From NCBI GenBank assembly GCA_021325635.1, contig JAJPGV010000023.1, positions 153,045 to 217,044 on the forward strand: a stretch of 64,000 bases of DNA. Reading direction: 5' to 3'. Source of the DNA: Chloroflexota bacterium. GTDB lineage: Bacteria > Chloroflexota > JAJPGV01. Positions 9,913-18,900 of the stretch are shown here, piece by piece (within the stretch, counting starts at the first letter, position 1; each line of letters starts with the position of its first letter). The notes under the pieces were generated by a model. The model saw only the letters and a program-made list of their open reading frames with translations, searched no databases and was not told the DNA's origin. Position numbers and translations under genes: made by a program.

Positions 9913-10569
9913 TCATTCGGTTCCGAGGTTGCCTTTCATGAACACGTCGCCGGGCGCCTGGCTGCCGCTCCCTGCCGTCGGGAGGGTCTCGCCGAAGCGG
10001 GCAAACGCCGCTTTCAGGGCTTCCTCAGTGGCCTGCGGCGTGATTGGGCCGACGAACTCCACGTCGTGATGGCCATCGTGCTCCTCCTTGCTTACGCGAA
10101 ACAGCGGGGCCAGCTGGCAAGCGCCTACACAGTCCACCTTGCGCAGGATCACCTTGCCGTCGTCGGAGACGTACCCGAACTTGTTCTGGGTGAACAGGTC
10201 GTACGGAGAGGCGTCGCTGACCTCGTTGACATCGAGCACGCGCTCGATCTCGTGCAGCACGCCGTCCTCGCGGTTCAGCGCGCAGGCCGATCCGTTGCAG
10301 ATGTCCACACGCATGGTGCCCGGCGGGGCGATGCGGAATTCGTCGTAAAAGGTCACGACGCCGTAGAGGTAGGTCGGCGACCATTCGGTGAGATCGGCTA
10401 CGCGCTGCACCGCGCCCGGCGACACCCAGCCGTAGTGCTCCTGGATGTCTTCCAGCACTTCCAGCGCACCGCCCCGGCGCCATTTGTGCCGCTCGACGAT
10501 GTTGTCGACCTCGCCCAGATCGAGCTCGGCCCCCCAGGGCATAGCGCTCAGCACGCCCCGGCCGCTCAC
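9913..10569 (-). CDS. nuoE: NADH-quinone oxidoreductase subunit E
   Basis: Thioredoxin-like 2Fe-2S subunit (cluster N1a) that pairs with NuoF, 218 aa. The cluster ligands are visible as C-x4-C in ICNGSACALN and C-x3-C in DCVGACQLAP. The N-terminal helical part (LEVLEDIQEHYGWVSPGAVQ) is typical. The C-terminal about 25 residues are a low-complexity tail. The start codon overlaps the nuoD stop by 4 bp, so the pair is probably translationally coupled. Confidence 0.95.
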   Translation of the reverse strand: MSGRGVLSAMPWGAELDLGEVDNIVERHKWRRGGALEVLEDIQEHYGWVSPGAVQRVADLTEWSPTYLYGVVTFYDEFRIAPPGTMRVDICNGSACALNREDGVLHEIERVLDVNEVSDASPYDLFTQNKFGYVSDDGKVILRKVDCVGACQLAPLFRVSKEEHDGHHDVEFVGPITPQATEEALKAAFARFGETLPTAGSGSQAPGDVFMKGNLGTE

Positions 10570-11807
10570 CTGTCCACCTCACCCAGCACGATGTCTATCG
10601 ATCCGATGCAGGCCACCACGTCGGCGATCATCTGGCCGCGCACCAGCAGCGGCAGGGCCTGCAGGTTGCAGAAGCTGGGTGGCCTGATGCGCAGCCGGTA
10701 CGGCTTGTTGCTCCCGTCGCTGACTATGTAGTAGCCGAGCTCGCCTTTAGGCGACTCGATCGCGCTGTACACCTCGCCCTTCGGCGTCGGGAAGCTGTGG
10801 ATGTTCCACATGAAGTGGTTGATCATCGACTCCATGTGCGTCATCGCCACCTCGCGCTTGGGCGGCGTTACGCGTGAGTCCTGGACGTTCACCGGTCCGT
10901 CGGGCATGTGCTCGATGCACTGCCGGATGATGCGCACGCTTTGCTTCATCTCCTCGATGCGGACCCTGTAGCGGGCGAACACGTCGCCGTCCGGGAACAC
11001 CGGGATCTCGAAGTCCATGTCCGCGTAAGCCTCGTATGGCTCTGCCTTGCGAATGTCGTACGCCAGCCCCGATCCGCGCAGCGAGGGGCCGGTCAAGCCG
11101 ATGGCCACCGCCTCCTCGGCTGAGATGATCCCAACCCCCTGCGTGCGAGCGAGCCAGATGTCGTTGCCGGTCAGCAGCTCTTCGTTCTCGGCCAGGCGGT
11201 CCACGAAGTAGTTGGTGAACTCGTAGATCTGCTGCAGGATGCCGGGGGGCGCGTCACCGGCGACGCCGCCCACGCGGTAATAGCTGTACGTCAGACGGGC
11301 CCCGCTGAAGGCTTCGAAGAAGTCCAGAATCCGTTCCCGCTCGCGGAAGCAGTACAGGAACACGGTGGCCGCGCCGATGTCCATGGCGTGGGTGCCCAGC
11401 CAGATGAGGTGCGAGGCCAGCCGCTGCAGCTCGGCGATCATAGTGCGGATGTAACGGCCCCGCGGCGGCACCTCCAACTCCATGAGCCGCTCCACCGCCA
11501 CGCACAGTCCCTGGTTGCCGGTCATCGCCGCGGTGTAGTCCGTACGGTCGGTAAGCGGAATCACCTGGGTGTAGGTCCGCGCTTCGGACAGCTTCTCGAT
11601 GCCGCGGTGCAGGTAGCCTATCTGGACGTCGGTGCCGACGATGTTCTCGCCCTGCAGGTCGAGCACCACGCGCAGCACGCCATGAGTGCTGGGGTGCTGC
11701 GGCCCCATGTTGACGACCATGTCCCGGCGGCCCTCGCCGGTCTCGGTTACGCTCTCGACCGACAGTCCGCCGATGGATTGTCGGGCTTGCTCCAAATCAG
11801 TGGCCAT
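10566..11807 (-). CDS. nuoD: NADH-quinone oxidoreductase subunit D
   Basis: 49-kDa-type subunit of complex I lining the quinone site, homologous to NiFe hydrogenase large subunits but without the metal-binding cysteines. 413 aa. Recognisable segments are NMGPQHPSTHGVLRVVLDL (the HxxxH region near the quinone headgroup), GYLHRGIEKLSE and the C-terminal DIVLGEVDR. Residues normally contacting the N2 cluster of NuoB are embedded here, so a NuoB partner must exist, although no nuoB lies in the operon. Confidence 0.97.
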   Translation of the reverse strand: MATDLEQARQSIGGLSVESVTETGEGRRDMVVNMGPQHPSTHGVLRVVLDLQGENIVGTDVQIGYLHRGIEKLSEARTYTQVIPLTDRTDYTAAMTGNQGLCVAVERLMELEVPPRGRYIRTMIAELQRLASHLIWLGTHAMDIGAATVFLYCFRERERILDFFEAFSGARLTYSYYRVGGVAGDAPPGILQQIYEFTNYFVDRLAENEELLTGNDIWLARTQGVGIISAEEAVAIGLTGPSLRGSGLAYDIRKAEPYEAYADMDFEIPVFPDGDVFARYRVRIEEMKQSVRIIRQCIEHMPDGPVNVQDSRVTPPKREVAMTHMESMINHFMWNIHSFPTPKGEVYSAIESPKGELGYYIVSDGSNKPYRLRIRPPSFCNLQALPLLVRGQMIADVVACIGSIDIVLGEVDR

Positions 11808-11828
11808 GGGCGGCCTCCCGCGAAAGGC

Positions 11829-12344
11829 TCATACGCGCTCCGTTCCCGGCGGGAAGCTGACGTGATAATCGGCCGGCTCGTCCGGCTCGCCCTCGGTCGG
11901 GAACTCCTTCCTCAGAGGGAAGTAGGGGTAGTCGTCCCACATCATGATCCGCCGCAGATCGGGGTGGCCGGCAAATTCCACGCCCATCAGGTCGTAGACC
12001 TCCCGCTCCAGCCAGTTGGCTGCCGGCCACACAGCAGTGACGGTCGGCACGGGCTGGCCGTCGGCGGCGTGGACTTTGAGCCGCAGCCGGTGGTTGGCGG
12101 GAATGGAGTACAGGTGATAGACGACGTCGAATCTCTCCGGGCGCCGCGGCCAATCGACCGCCGCGATGTCGGAGAGGTGGTCGAAGCGCAGCTCGCCCTC
12201 ATCGCGGCAGTACGTCGCCACCGCTACGAGATCGCCTGTCCTCACCAGCGCGGTCGCTTCGCCGCGGGCGACGGCTCTCTGCAGGATCGCTTCCGGGAAA
12301 TGCGCTTGAAGGCGATCCAGCAGTGCGTCGGGATCTAGACCCAA
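11829..12344 (-). CDS. nuoC: NADH-quinone oxidoreductase subunit C
   Basis: 30-kDa-type peripheral subunit, 171 aa. The family signature is seen in the C-terminal half: NWLEREVYDLMGVEFAGHPD and LRRIMMWDDYPYFPLRKEFP. I place the start at a TTG (12342-12344) that overlaps the end of nuoA by 10 bp. It is the only start in this frame giving a normal N-terminus (GLDPDALLDRLQAHFPEAIL). An uninterrupted frame continues further upstream but is non-homologous. nuoC directly abuts nuoA, leaving no room for nuoB. Confidence 0.9.
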   Translation of the reverse strand: MGLDPDALLDRLQAHFPEAILQRAVARGEATALVRTGDLVAVATYCRDEGELRFDHLSDIAAVDWPRRPERFDVVYHLYSIPANHRLRLKVHAADGQPVPTVTAVWPAANWLEREVYDLMGVEFAGHPDLRRIMMWDDYPYFPLRKEFPTEGEPDEPADYHVSFPPGTERV

Positions 12345-12691
12345 TCCAGCGCGCCCTTCTTCCAGGCGTAGAAGTAGCCAATCAGCAGGATGGCGACGAA
12401 GACGAGCATCTCCATCAGGCCGAACAGGCCCAGCTTGTCGTATTGCACCGCCCATGGATAGAGAAATACGACTTCCAGATCGAACACCAGATACAGCATG
12501 GCGAGCACGTAATAGCGAATATGGAAGCGATCCCGAGCATCGCCCACGCCCGGCACGCCGCACTCGTACGGCTCCAGCTTGATCGGATTGGGATTGCTCG
12601 GCCGTATGAGTGCGGCCGCGGCGAACGTGGCGCCAGTAAACCCCATTCCGACCAAGATGAACAGGCCGATGCCAATGTAATTGGTAGGCAC
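12335..12691 (-). CDS. nuoA: NADH-quinone oxidoreductase subunit A
   Basis: Small three-helix membrane subunit of complex I, 118 aa, normal length. Motifs include KLEPYECGVPGVGDARDRFH (the conserved loop cysteine region) and FDLEVVFLYPWAVQYDKLG. The start is GTG at 12689-12691, preceded by AAGGGG about 7 bp upstream. It is the first gene of the operon. Its tail overlaps the start of nuoC. Confidence 0.95.
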   Translation of the reverse strand: MPTNYIGIGLFILVGMGFTGATFAAAALIRPSNPNPIKLEPYECGVPGVGDARDRFHIRYYVLAMLYLVFDLEVVFLYPWAVQYDKLGLFGLMEMLVFVAILLIGYFYAWKKGALDWV

Positions 12692-12797
12692 TGAAACCCC
12701 TTAAGCAAGCAGCACACGAGCTGCCTTGTAGCCGAAATTCAGTGTACCAGAGCCCTCCGGCAGCCCACGCGTCGGCTCCGCCTGGAACAATTGGAGC
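12692..12797. promoter_or_regulatory. Divergent promoter region between nuoA and pepF
   Basis: This 106-bp intergenic region must hold the promoters of both the nuo operon (leftward) and pepF (rightward). On the minus strand TGGTACACT (12741-12749) resembles an extended -10 element, about 50 bp before the nuoA start. I see no convincing -35 box for it. Nothing clear is seen for pepF. This is inference from sequence alone. Confidence 0.35.
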
Positions 12798-14597
12798 ATG
12801 TCCACTGCCACGCTTCCCGCCCGATCCGAGATCGCAACCGAGTTCATCTGGGACCTCGAGTCCATCTACGACAGCGTCGACGCCTGGGAGGCCGACTTCA
12901 GCGCGCTCTCGAGCAGGCTGCCGGAGCTCGCCGGTTTCGAGGGCCGCCTGATCAGCTCGGCCCAGACGCTGCTGGCCGGTCTTCGCCTGCGCGACGAGCT
13001 GGAGGTGGCGCTGGGCAAGCTGTACAGCTACGCGCACATGAAGCGCGACGAGGACGCTACCCAGCCTGGTCCGCAGGCGCTTCATGAGCGTGTTTCCAGC
13101 CTGGCTTCGCGCTTCTCAGCGGCGGCTGCGTTCTTCACGCCCGAGATCGTGGCGCTCGACCACGAGACGGTGGAGCGCTTCTTCGGGGAGGAGCCGGATC
13201 TCGCGGTCTACCGCTTCCTGCTGGACAATGCGCTGCGACTCAAGCCGCACGTGCGCAGCACCGAAGTCGAAGGCCTGCTCGCGCAAAGCCGGGAGATGGC
13301 CCGCGGCGCGTCGACCATTTACGACATGCTGCAGGACGCGGACATGAAGTTCCCGCGGATTCGGGACGAGTCGGGTGAGGAGATCGAGCTCACGCACGGC
13401 CGCTACATTCCGCTGCAGCAAAGCGCCGATCGGAGGGTCAGGCGCGAATCGTTCGAGGCGCTGTACACCACGTACGCTGCCTTCCGCAACACGATCGCCG
13501 CGAGCTACGCCACCTCCGTCAAGAAGGACGTGTTCTTCGCGCGGGCCCATAACCATGAGTCGTCGCAGCGGGCGGCGCTGTTCGACGACAATGTGCCGCC
13601 CGAGGTCTATGCCAACCTGGTAGCGACGGTCGAGAGCCGGCTGGACCTCATGCAGCGCTATCTGGCCCTGCGCAAGCGCATCATGGGCCTGGACGAGCTG
13701 CACCTGTACGACGTATACGCGCACCTCATTCCCGAAGCCAAACGTGTCATTCCCTACCAGCAAGCCACCGAGCAGGTGCTGGGAGCGGTGGCTGCTCTGG
13801 GCAGCGACTACCGCGAAGCGGTGGCCCGCGGCCTAGCCTCCCGTTGGGTCGACGTGTACGAAACGCCGGGCAAGGCTAGCGGGGCGTACAGCGGCGGCTC
13901 CTACGGCACTCACCCCTTCGTGCTCATGAATTACCAGGACAACCTGGATGGGGTGTACACCCTGGCTCATGAGCTCGGCCACTCCATGCACAGCTTCTAC
14001 TCGCGCGCGACGCAGCCGCTGGTCTACGCGGACTACAGCCTGTTCGTTGCTGAGGTGGCCAGCATCACTAACGAAGCGCTGCTGACCGATTACCTGCTGC
14101 GGCAGGACATCGACCCGGACACGCGCAAGGCGCTGATCAACAACGAGCTGGAGAAATACCGCGGCACGCTGTTCCGCCAGACCATGTTCGCGCACTTCGA
14201 GCAGGAAACGCACCGCATGGCCGAGGCGGGCGAGGCGCTGACCTCAGAGGCACTGAATGCGCTGCACGAGAGCCTGGTGGAGCGCTACTTCGCCCCCGAG
14301 TGCGTCATCGACGGCCTGATTGCCTTCGAATGGTCGCGGATTCCGCACTTTTACCGTGCCTTCTACGTCTATCAGTACGCCACGGGCATCTCGGCTGCCA
14401 CGGCCCTGTCGCGCGCCATCTTGAGCGAGGGGCAGTCGGCCGTGGAGCGCTATCGCCGCTTCCTGTCCGCCGGTGGCTCGGGCTACCCCATCGATCTCCT
14501 GCGTGAGGCCGGCGTGGATATGACCAGCCCGGCACCTGTGTCCGCTGCCCTGGACCACTTTTCCGGCCTGTTGCGCCAGCTGGAGGAGCTGGTGTGA
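12798..14597 (+). CDS. pepF: Oligoendopeptidase F (M3 family zinc metallopeptidase)
   Basis: Cytoplasmic zinc peptidase that degrades short peptides, 599 aa, the normal length. The catalytic zinc site HELGHSMHSFYSR lies near residue 390, with a third ligand expected in the helix around EVASITNEALL about 30 residues on. The N-terminal helical domain (LESIYDSVDAWEADFSAL) and the C-terminal YATGISAATALSRAI region match the PepF/M3B group. It is a single gene, divergent from nuo and convergent with the lipoprotein gene downstream, with a strong hairpin between them. Confidence 0.94.
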   Translation: MSTATLPARSEIATEFIWDLESIYDSVDAWEADFSALSSRLPELAGFEGRLISSAQTLLAGLRLRDELEVALGKLYSYAHMKRDEDATQPGPQALHERVSSLASRFSAAAAFFTPEIVALDHETVERFFGEEPDLAVYRFLLDNALRLKPHVRSTEVEGLLAQSREMARGASTIYDMLQDADMKFPRIRDESGEEIELTHGRYIPLQQSADRRVRRESFEALYTTYAAFRNTIAASYATSVKKDVFFARAHNHESSQRAALFDDNVPPEVYANLVATVESRLDLMQRYLALRKRIMGLDELHLYDVYAHLIPEAKRVIPYQQATEQVLGAVAALGSDYREAVARGLASRWVDVYETPGKASGAYSGGSYGTHPFVLMNYQDNLDGVYTLAHELGHSMHSFYSRATQPLVYADYSLFVAEVASITNEALLTDYLLRQDIDPDTRKALINNELEKYRGTLFRQTMFAHFEQETHRMAEAGEALTSEALNALHESLVERYFAPECVIDGLIAFEWSRIPHFYRAFYVYQYATGISAATALSRAILSEGQSAVERYRRFLSAGGSGYPIDLLREAGVDMTSPAPVSAALDHFSGLLRQLEELV

Positions 14598-14599
14598 AG

Positions 14600-14632
14600 A
14601 GGCGCTGGCTTCCTCCGGGGAAGCCAGCGCCT
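14600..14632. terminator. Hairpin between convergent genes (likely bidirectional terminator)
   Basis: Perfect 14-bp inverted repeat (AGGCGCTGGCTTCC and its complement, 14600-14613 and 14619-14632) with a 5-nt loop. It starts 3 bp after the pepF stop and ends 22 bp before the stop of the convergent lipoprotein gene. No T-run follows, so termination may rely on hairpin strength or Rho. Confidence 0.6.
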
Positions 14633-14653
14633 GAATGTCCACGCCTCCGAGGA

Positions 14654-16168
14654 CTACTCGATGATGTCCACCGCCAGGCGAATGGCTGGGGTGGTGCGCT
14701 GCGGGTGGTCGTCCGCGTACGTCAACTGCGGTATGGAGTACACCCGCGGCATGGCATCCGCGCCCTTGTAAATCGTGGGATAGAGATCGATCAGGTGGGT
14801 GCCGGGCGTGCCCGTGGCTACGACGTTGAAGTCGACGTCGCCATTGGTGCTGAAGCCGCAGGCGTAGCCGATGTAGGAGTTGTCGTACGTCACCGAGTAG
14901 GTGTTGTCGTAGGTCGTCCAGCCCAACCCTTTGAGATGGACGGTCACCATCTCGCCCGCATGGACTCGGGCTGGGCTTACCGATATGACCGATGGCTCGA
15001 TCGCCACTCCGGCCGAGGCCAGGACCTTGCCTCCCGACGAGACGTCGATACGGTGCTGGCCGCCAAGATCGTCCGGCATGGTCATGTCTTTCGAGAAGGT
15101 GCCATCTGAACCTGTGACGATGGATCCCATGCTCTGCATCTGCTCCGAGAAGCCGGAGCCGACGCGGTTGCCGATCATCGTCTGCCAGCCCAGGTCAACG
15201 GTGGTGTTTACCGGGAAGCCGGAGCCGCTCAGGGTTAGGGGCTGGCCCACAGGGCCGCGGTCGACGGAAAGCGATAGCTTGCCCGGTCCGGGGCTATCGA
15301 CCGGCCAGGGGTTGTCCGTGGCCTGGAAATTGTCCAGCTGAACCGCGGGAGCGCCCTGATCGGACGTCACCCGGAAGGTGAATTTGGCGTCCGGGACGTC
15401 CTTGTTGGGACCGTCCTGCCAGTTGAGGTATGGGGTGGAGAAGTAGGAGTTATGCCAAACCGAGATGGCGCGGTTGCCCACCGGTCCGGCTGCCCGAATC
15501 TGAGCGGTGGCGACGCCGTGCGTCATCACTGCCGAGAGGAAGCCGGTGTAGTGGTTGTCGTACAGCAGATGCCAGGTATTGACGGTGGTGCGTGAATCCA
15601 CCCCGACGATGCGGATCTCGATCGGTGTGCCAACCGGTCCGGAGCTGGGAGTCATGGAGAAGGTCGGATCGATCGTCAGCCCGACCTGCGACACTTCCTG
15701 TCCGCCAACCCGGCCGCGTATGTCATGGGAGCCGCCGAAGTCCAGAGGCACGGTTATCGTGGCAGCGATCTCGCCGGCATCATTGGCGCTCGCCGTCGAC
15801 AGAACGGACTGCCGCTCCTGATAGCGCTGGCCGACGAATTCCGTGCCCTTGTCGAGCTCGTAGCGCCCGTCAACGGTGTACCACACGAGGTCGACCGCGG
15901 CGCCCGGCGCGTAGCCGCTGCCGCTGATGTTGACGGTATCACCGACCTGGGCGTGTGTCGGTGCCACTTGCAGCTTGGCGGTGAAGCTCTGCGTCGCTGC
16001 CTGCTGCTGGGGCTGGGCCTGGTTGGTGGGAGCAGTGGACGCTTGAGGCGCAACGGTGACCCGGGGCGCCATGGCGACGCAGGCAGACAGGGCCAGAACC
16101 AGGGTCACTGCGAGTGCCCTCATAGGATGAGTGCGTAGTGCTAGCTTGTTGATAGATCGTCGGCGCAT
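14654..16168 (-). CDS. Secreted lipoprotein with duplicated IPT/TIG-like Ig domains
   Basis: Predicted surface lipoprotein, 504 aa. The start ATG (16166-16168) has AGGAGG five bases upstream. The n-region is MRRRSINK, and a lipobox LALSAC lies at about residues 25-30, followed by a Gln/Ala-rich spacer. The rest looks like two copies of an A-B domain pair. The A modules have GDTVNISGSGY and GQPLTLSGSGF (IPT/TIG-like). The B modules share YDNHYTGFL and YDNSYIGYA. I cannot assign a ligand or enzyme activity. It is the last gene of a cluster with an NrfCD-type electron-transfer module, but a hairpin separates it from the previous gene. Confidence 0.8.
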   Translation of the reverse strand: MRRRSINKLALRTHPMRALAVTLVLALSACVAMAPRVTVAPQASTAPTNQAQPQQQAATQSFTAKLQVAPTHAQVGDTVNISGSGYAPGAAVDLVWYTVDGRYELDKGTEFVGQRYQERQSVLSTASANDAGEIAATITVPLDFGGSHDIRGRVGGQEVSQVGLTIDPTFSMTPSSGPVGTPIEIRIVGVDSRTTVNTWHLLYDNHYTGFLSAVMTHGVATAQIRAAGPVGNRAISVWHNSYFSTPYLNWQDGPNKDVPDAKFTFRVTSDQGAPAVQLDNFQATDNPWPVDSPGPGKLSLSVDRGPVGQPLTLSGSGFPVNTTVDLGWQTMIGNRVGSGFSEQMQSMGSIVTGSDGTFSKDMTMPDDLGGQHRIDVSSGGKVLASAGVAIEPSVISVSPARVHAGEMVTVHLKGLGWTTYDNTYSVTYDNSYIGYACGFSTNGDVDFNVVATGTPGTHLIDLYPTIYKGADAMPRVYSIPQLTYADDHPQRTTPAIRLAVDIIE

Positions 16169-16200
16169 GGCGCCCTCCTTTCATTCGCGGTTCCTCCGGC

Positions 16201-16231
16201 AGGCGCAGGCTGGCTGTCCCAGCCTGCGCCT
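16201..16231 (-). terminator. Hairpin between two lipoprotein genes
   Basis: Perfect 13-bp inverted repeat (AGGCGCAGGCTGG at 16201-16213, complement at 16219-16231) with a 5-nt loop. It starts about 20 bp after the stop of the 16251-16790 gene and lies 33 bp upstream of the next gene in the same direction. There is no T-run. It could be a partial terminator that lowers expression of the distal lipoprotein. Confidence 0.5.
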
Positions 16232-16250
16232 CGCCTGAGATCAGGTCGAG

Positions 16251-16790
16251 TTAGCCGCTCGTTGGCGCGTCCGGAAGCACTTCGTCGGTAATGGTTGGAA
16301 GTGACGCGGCCACGCTGAACGGCTGCCACTGGCCACTGCGGCCGTCGGATGCCGTAGCGACGATGGAGTACTTGAACGAGCCTGTGGGCTGGTCTTTGGG
16401 AACCACCCAGGAAGCGGTCCAGTACATCTCGCCGGGCGGGCTGGCGGGATGGGCAGCGTAGTGCATGTCGAGCACCTTGCCATTGGCGAGCTTCACCTGA
16501 ACGGCGCTCAGCGCGTTGCCGTCCATGAGGTCACCCTTGACCGGATCGAACACACGAGCGCGCCACACGATTTCGGCGTTTCGCGGGAAGCGGCTGCTGA
16601 GCACGCAGGAGCGCAGCGAAGCTTGGTCCTGCGGCACGTTCTTGGAACCCTCCACCATATCCGTGGCGATGAACAGGTTGCTGGCTGCCTGTGGCGCGGC
16701 GGGCGCTGCCGGGGCGGCGCTTCCTCCGCAGGCTGCCAAGAGCAGCGTTCCCAAGGTCAACGTCAGTCCGAGCAATGGAAAACGTTTCAC
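16251..16790 (-). CDS. Lipoprotein of unknown function
   Basis: 179 aa; start GTG (16788-16790) with AGGAGG about 11 bp upstream. The signal peptide MKRFPLLGLTLTLGTLLLAAC ends in a clear lipobox (LLAAC at about 17-21), then an Ala/Pro spacer. The mature part (about 140 aa) has VWRARVFDPVKGDLMDGNAL, MYWTASWVVPKDQPTGSFKY and SGQWQPFSV, suggesting an Ig-like beta-sandwich. It lies downstream of nrfC-nrfD and the Ig-like membrane protein with short gaps, so probably belongs to the same transcript. No function is recognised. Confidence 0.8.
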   Translation of the reverse strand: MKRFPLLGLTLTLGTLLLAACGGSAAPAAPAAPQAASNLFIATDMVEGSKNVPQDQASLRSCVLSSRFPRNAEIVWRARVFDPVKGDLMDGNALSAVQVKLANGKVLDMHYAAHPASPPGEMYWTASWVVPKDQPTGSFKYSIVATASDGRSGQWQPFSVAASLPTITDEVLPDAPTSG

Positions 16791-16847
16791 GATCTCTCAC
16801 ACCTCCTTTCGATAAGAGCTCGGCCTATGGCCGGCGCCGCGTGGGCC

Positions 16848-17522
16848 TCAGGTCGATACCTCACCTCCTGGCTGCGAGATCGTTTCCGCACCTCCTCGCT
16901 GGGAAATGTTTTCGGTTGAACGTGCCCTGGCACGTCGCTCTCGTGCGGGAGCTCCCGCTGCTCTGAGAGCGGTTACGGTCCGCACGAGCACACCCAGGAG
17001 CACCAGCCAGACGGCGGAGACCAGGAGCAGGGCGCCCACCGACAGGCCGCTGGCAACTTTGCCCAGGGGAATAGGCTCAGCCTGGAACGGCGGGATCCCC
17101 TCCTTCAGCTGCGCGCTCGTGCCGGCCTCCTGAGGGGCATAGCCCGGAGCGCCTGGAAAACGCGCCTTCAGCTGCTGGAGCCCGGGCTGCGGAGCTTCGT
17201 ACAGCAGGGCCGCGACGCCGGTGGCGTCGGTATTGGCGGTGCCGACGAAAGCATCGTGCGGGCCCAGGAGGTCGACCTGCTGGTAGAAGTTGATGACGCG
17301 GTTGTTCAGAGGTTTGCCGTCCGCTTGGGTGAGGGTGGCGTTGAGCACAAGCTGGCCGGGGACCGGCCGTCCTCTGCTGTCCATCCTGGCGTCGGCGCTG
17401 AGCGCCAGCGTTGTCGCCGTGGTGCCCTGATCGGTGGCCTGCTGCGCGACTGCGGGGGACGCGGCCGCGGCGCAGACTGCCAGGGCGGCGCTGGCCCAGG
17501 TGGCGAGGAGCTTGAGATTCAT
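16848..17522 (-). CDS. Exported Ig-like protein with C-terminal membrane anchor
   Basis: 224 aa. Sec signal peptide MNLKLLATWASAALAVCAAA with cleavage probably after AVA. There is one Ig/Big-1-like module (about residues 40-130: PGQLVLNATLTQADGKPLNN, DATGVAALLYEAP) of the kind found in cell-surface proteins, then a linker, a transmembrane helix (GLSVGALLLVSAVWLVLLGV) and a basic cytoplasmic tail. The domain therefore faces outside. The ATG overlaps the nrfD-like stop by 4 bp, indicating translational coupling and probably a common complex or pathway. No function is recognised. Confidence 0.82.
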   Translation of the reverse strand: MNLKLLATWASAALAVCAAAASPAVAQQATDQGTTATTLALSADARMDSRGRPVPGQLVLNATLTQADGKPLNNRVINFYQQVDLLGPHDAFVGTANTDATGVAALLYEAPQPGLQQLKARFPGAPGYAPQEAGTSAQLKEGIPPFQAEPIPLGKVASGLSVGALLLVSAVWLVLLGVLVRTVTALRAAGAPARERRARARSTENISQRGGAETISQPGGEVST

Positions 17523-18874
17523 GACGGCAGTCCCTCCTGATTGATCGCGGTCACCGGCAGCCGCAGCGCATCCTGCCGTGCCTCCTCGGCGATTTCGCCC
17601 ATCTCGTAGATGGCCATGACCGGAAACAGCTTGAAGAACAGCATCAGCAGCAGTGGGATAGCCGCGGCGGCCCCCAGCGTGATGCTCATCGACACCCAGG
17701 TGGGCTGGAATGAGCCCCATGCTCCAGCGATCAGTGGGTGGGCGACGGTTGGCACGACGATGAGCAGCCGCTTGAGCCACATCCCGGCCACCACCAGGAT
17801 GGCCGCCACGACGATGCCCGGCACCCCGCGCGTCTTTGGCAGGCACACCAGCAGCAGCGGCACGATCCCACCGCCCAGAATGAACAGCCAGAAGTAGGGC
17901 GCGTACTGGCCTACGAGCATTGACTCGAGCACCGGGACGACCTCGGCGTTCATCACGTAGCCCTCGGTCAGCAGCTCGGTGAAGGTGAAGTACAGGTACA
18001 GCAGGTCCAGCGCCAGCATCAGGTAACCGAGGTAGCGGAGCTGCTTGAGGCCGATGTAGTCGTGGAGGCGGTAGGCCCAGCGAAAAGCGGCTACGACGAT
18101 GATCACCGTGGCGACCCCTGAGTAGAGCGCCGCGACCACGAAGTAGGGGGCGAATATGGTGCTGTCCCAGCCTGGCCGGCCGGTCACGGCGAAGGCCCAG
18201 CTCAACACGGAGTGCACGATCACCGCCAGCGGGATGATGATCACGGCGATGACGCTCACGCTGGCGTGCAGCACCTGGTGCTGGCGCGGCAAGTCGGCCC
18301 AGTTCAAGGCGAGCGCCCGGTACAGCTTGAACCTCAACCCGCCCGCGCGCTCGAAGCGGTCCCGAAGCAGGGCGATGTCCGGAATCAGCGGCAGGTACAG
18401 GAAGATCACCGTCGCCAGCAGGTAGGTCATGACCGCCACGAAGTCCCACACCAGTGGCGAGCTGATCTGCGGCGAGGCGACGAGCCTCCAGATGCGCTCG
18501 GGCCGGCCGAGGTGGATGACCGCGAACAGCATGCCTGCCAGCAGTGAGAACACAGCCATGGCCTCGGACAGCCGTGTGATCGGCGCGCGCCAGCGGGCTT
18601 GGGTTAGCCGCAGGATGGCCGACACCAGCGCGCCCCCATAGCTCACTCCGATAAACGCCACCAGGTTGGCTTCATATATGCCCCAAAACCCGTGGTCCGA
18701 GTAGCCTGCCACTCCCAACCCGCTGAAGAGCTGGTAGACGTAGGCGACTCCACCCGCGGCCACCACGGCGGCCAGCGCCGCGGCCAGCGCCCAGAAGCGC
18801 CGCCCACTTGGGGCCAGCGGACGGAGGGCAGCCGCGGTTACGGCGTCAGAGCTGGGAAATTCTGGCTTTAACAT
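17519..18874 (-). CDS. nrfD: NrfD/PsrC-family membrane quinol-interacting subunit
   Basis: Integral membrane protein with about ten hydrophobic segments, 451 aa. The family (NrfD, PsrC, ActC/ActF) exchanges electrons between quinone and a partner Fe-S protein. Typical features are GFWGIYEANLVAFIGVSYGG early on, FAVIHLGRPERIWRL after the third helix, and paired His/Asp residues in the following segments. The adjacent upstream gene encodes the matching four-cluster ferredoxin. No molybdopterin catalytic subunit or multihaem cytochrome is nearby, so the terminal donor or acceptor is unknown. The gene symbol denotes the family only. Confidence 0.88.
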   Translation of the reverse strand: MLKPEFPSSDAVTAAALRPLAPSGRRFWALAAALAAVVAAGGVAYVYQLFSGLGVAGYSDHGFWGIYEANLVAFIGVSYGGALVSAILRLTQARWRAPITRLSEAMAVFSLLAGMLFAVIHLGRPERIWRLVASPQISSPLVWDFVAVMTYLLATVIFLYLPLIPDIALLRDRFERAGGLRFKLYRALALNWADLPRQHQVLHASVSVIAVIIIPLAVIVHSVLSWAFAVTGRPGWDSTIFAPYFVVAALYSGVATVIIVVAAFRWAYRLHDYIGLKQLRYLGYLMLALDLLYLYFTFTELLTEGYVMNAEVVPVLESMLVGQYAPYFWLFILGGGIVPLLLVCLPKTRGVPGIVVAAILVVAGMWLKRLLIVVPTVAHPLIAGAWGSFQPTWVSMSITLGAAAAIPLLLMLFFKLFPVMAIYEMGEIAEEARQDALRLPVTAINQEGLPS

Positions 18875-18900
18875 CGCATTCCTCTCATCTCCAGGTGCGG

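Noticed and set aside
12345..13085. Open frame extending nuoC upstream by about 250 codons, through nuoA and into pepF
   Set aside because: The extra part is an out-of-frame reading of nuoA and the antisense of pepF, with no homology. The TTG at 12342 gives a normal NuoC.
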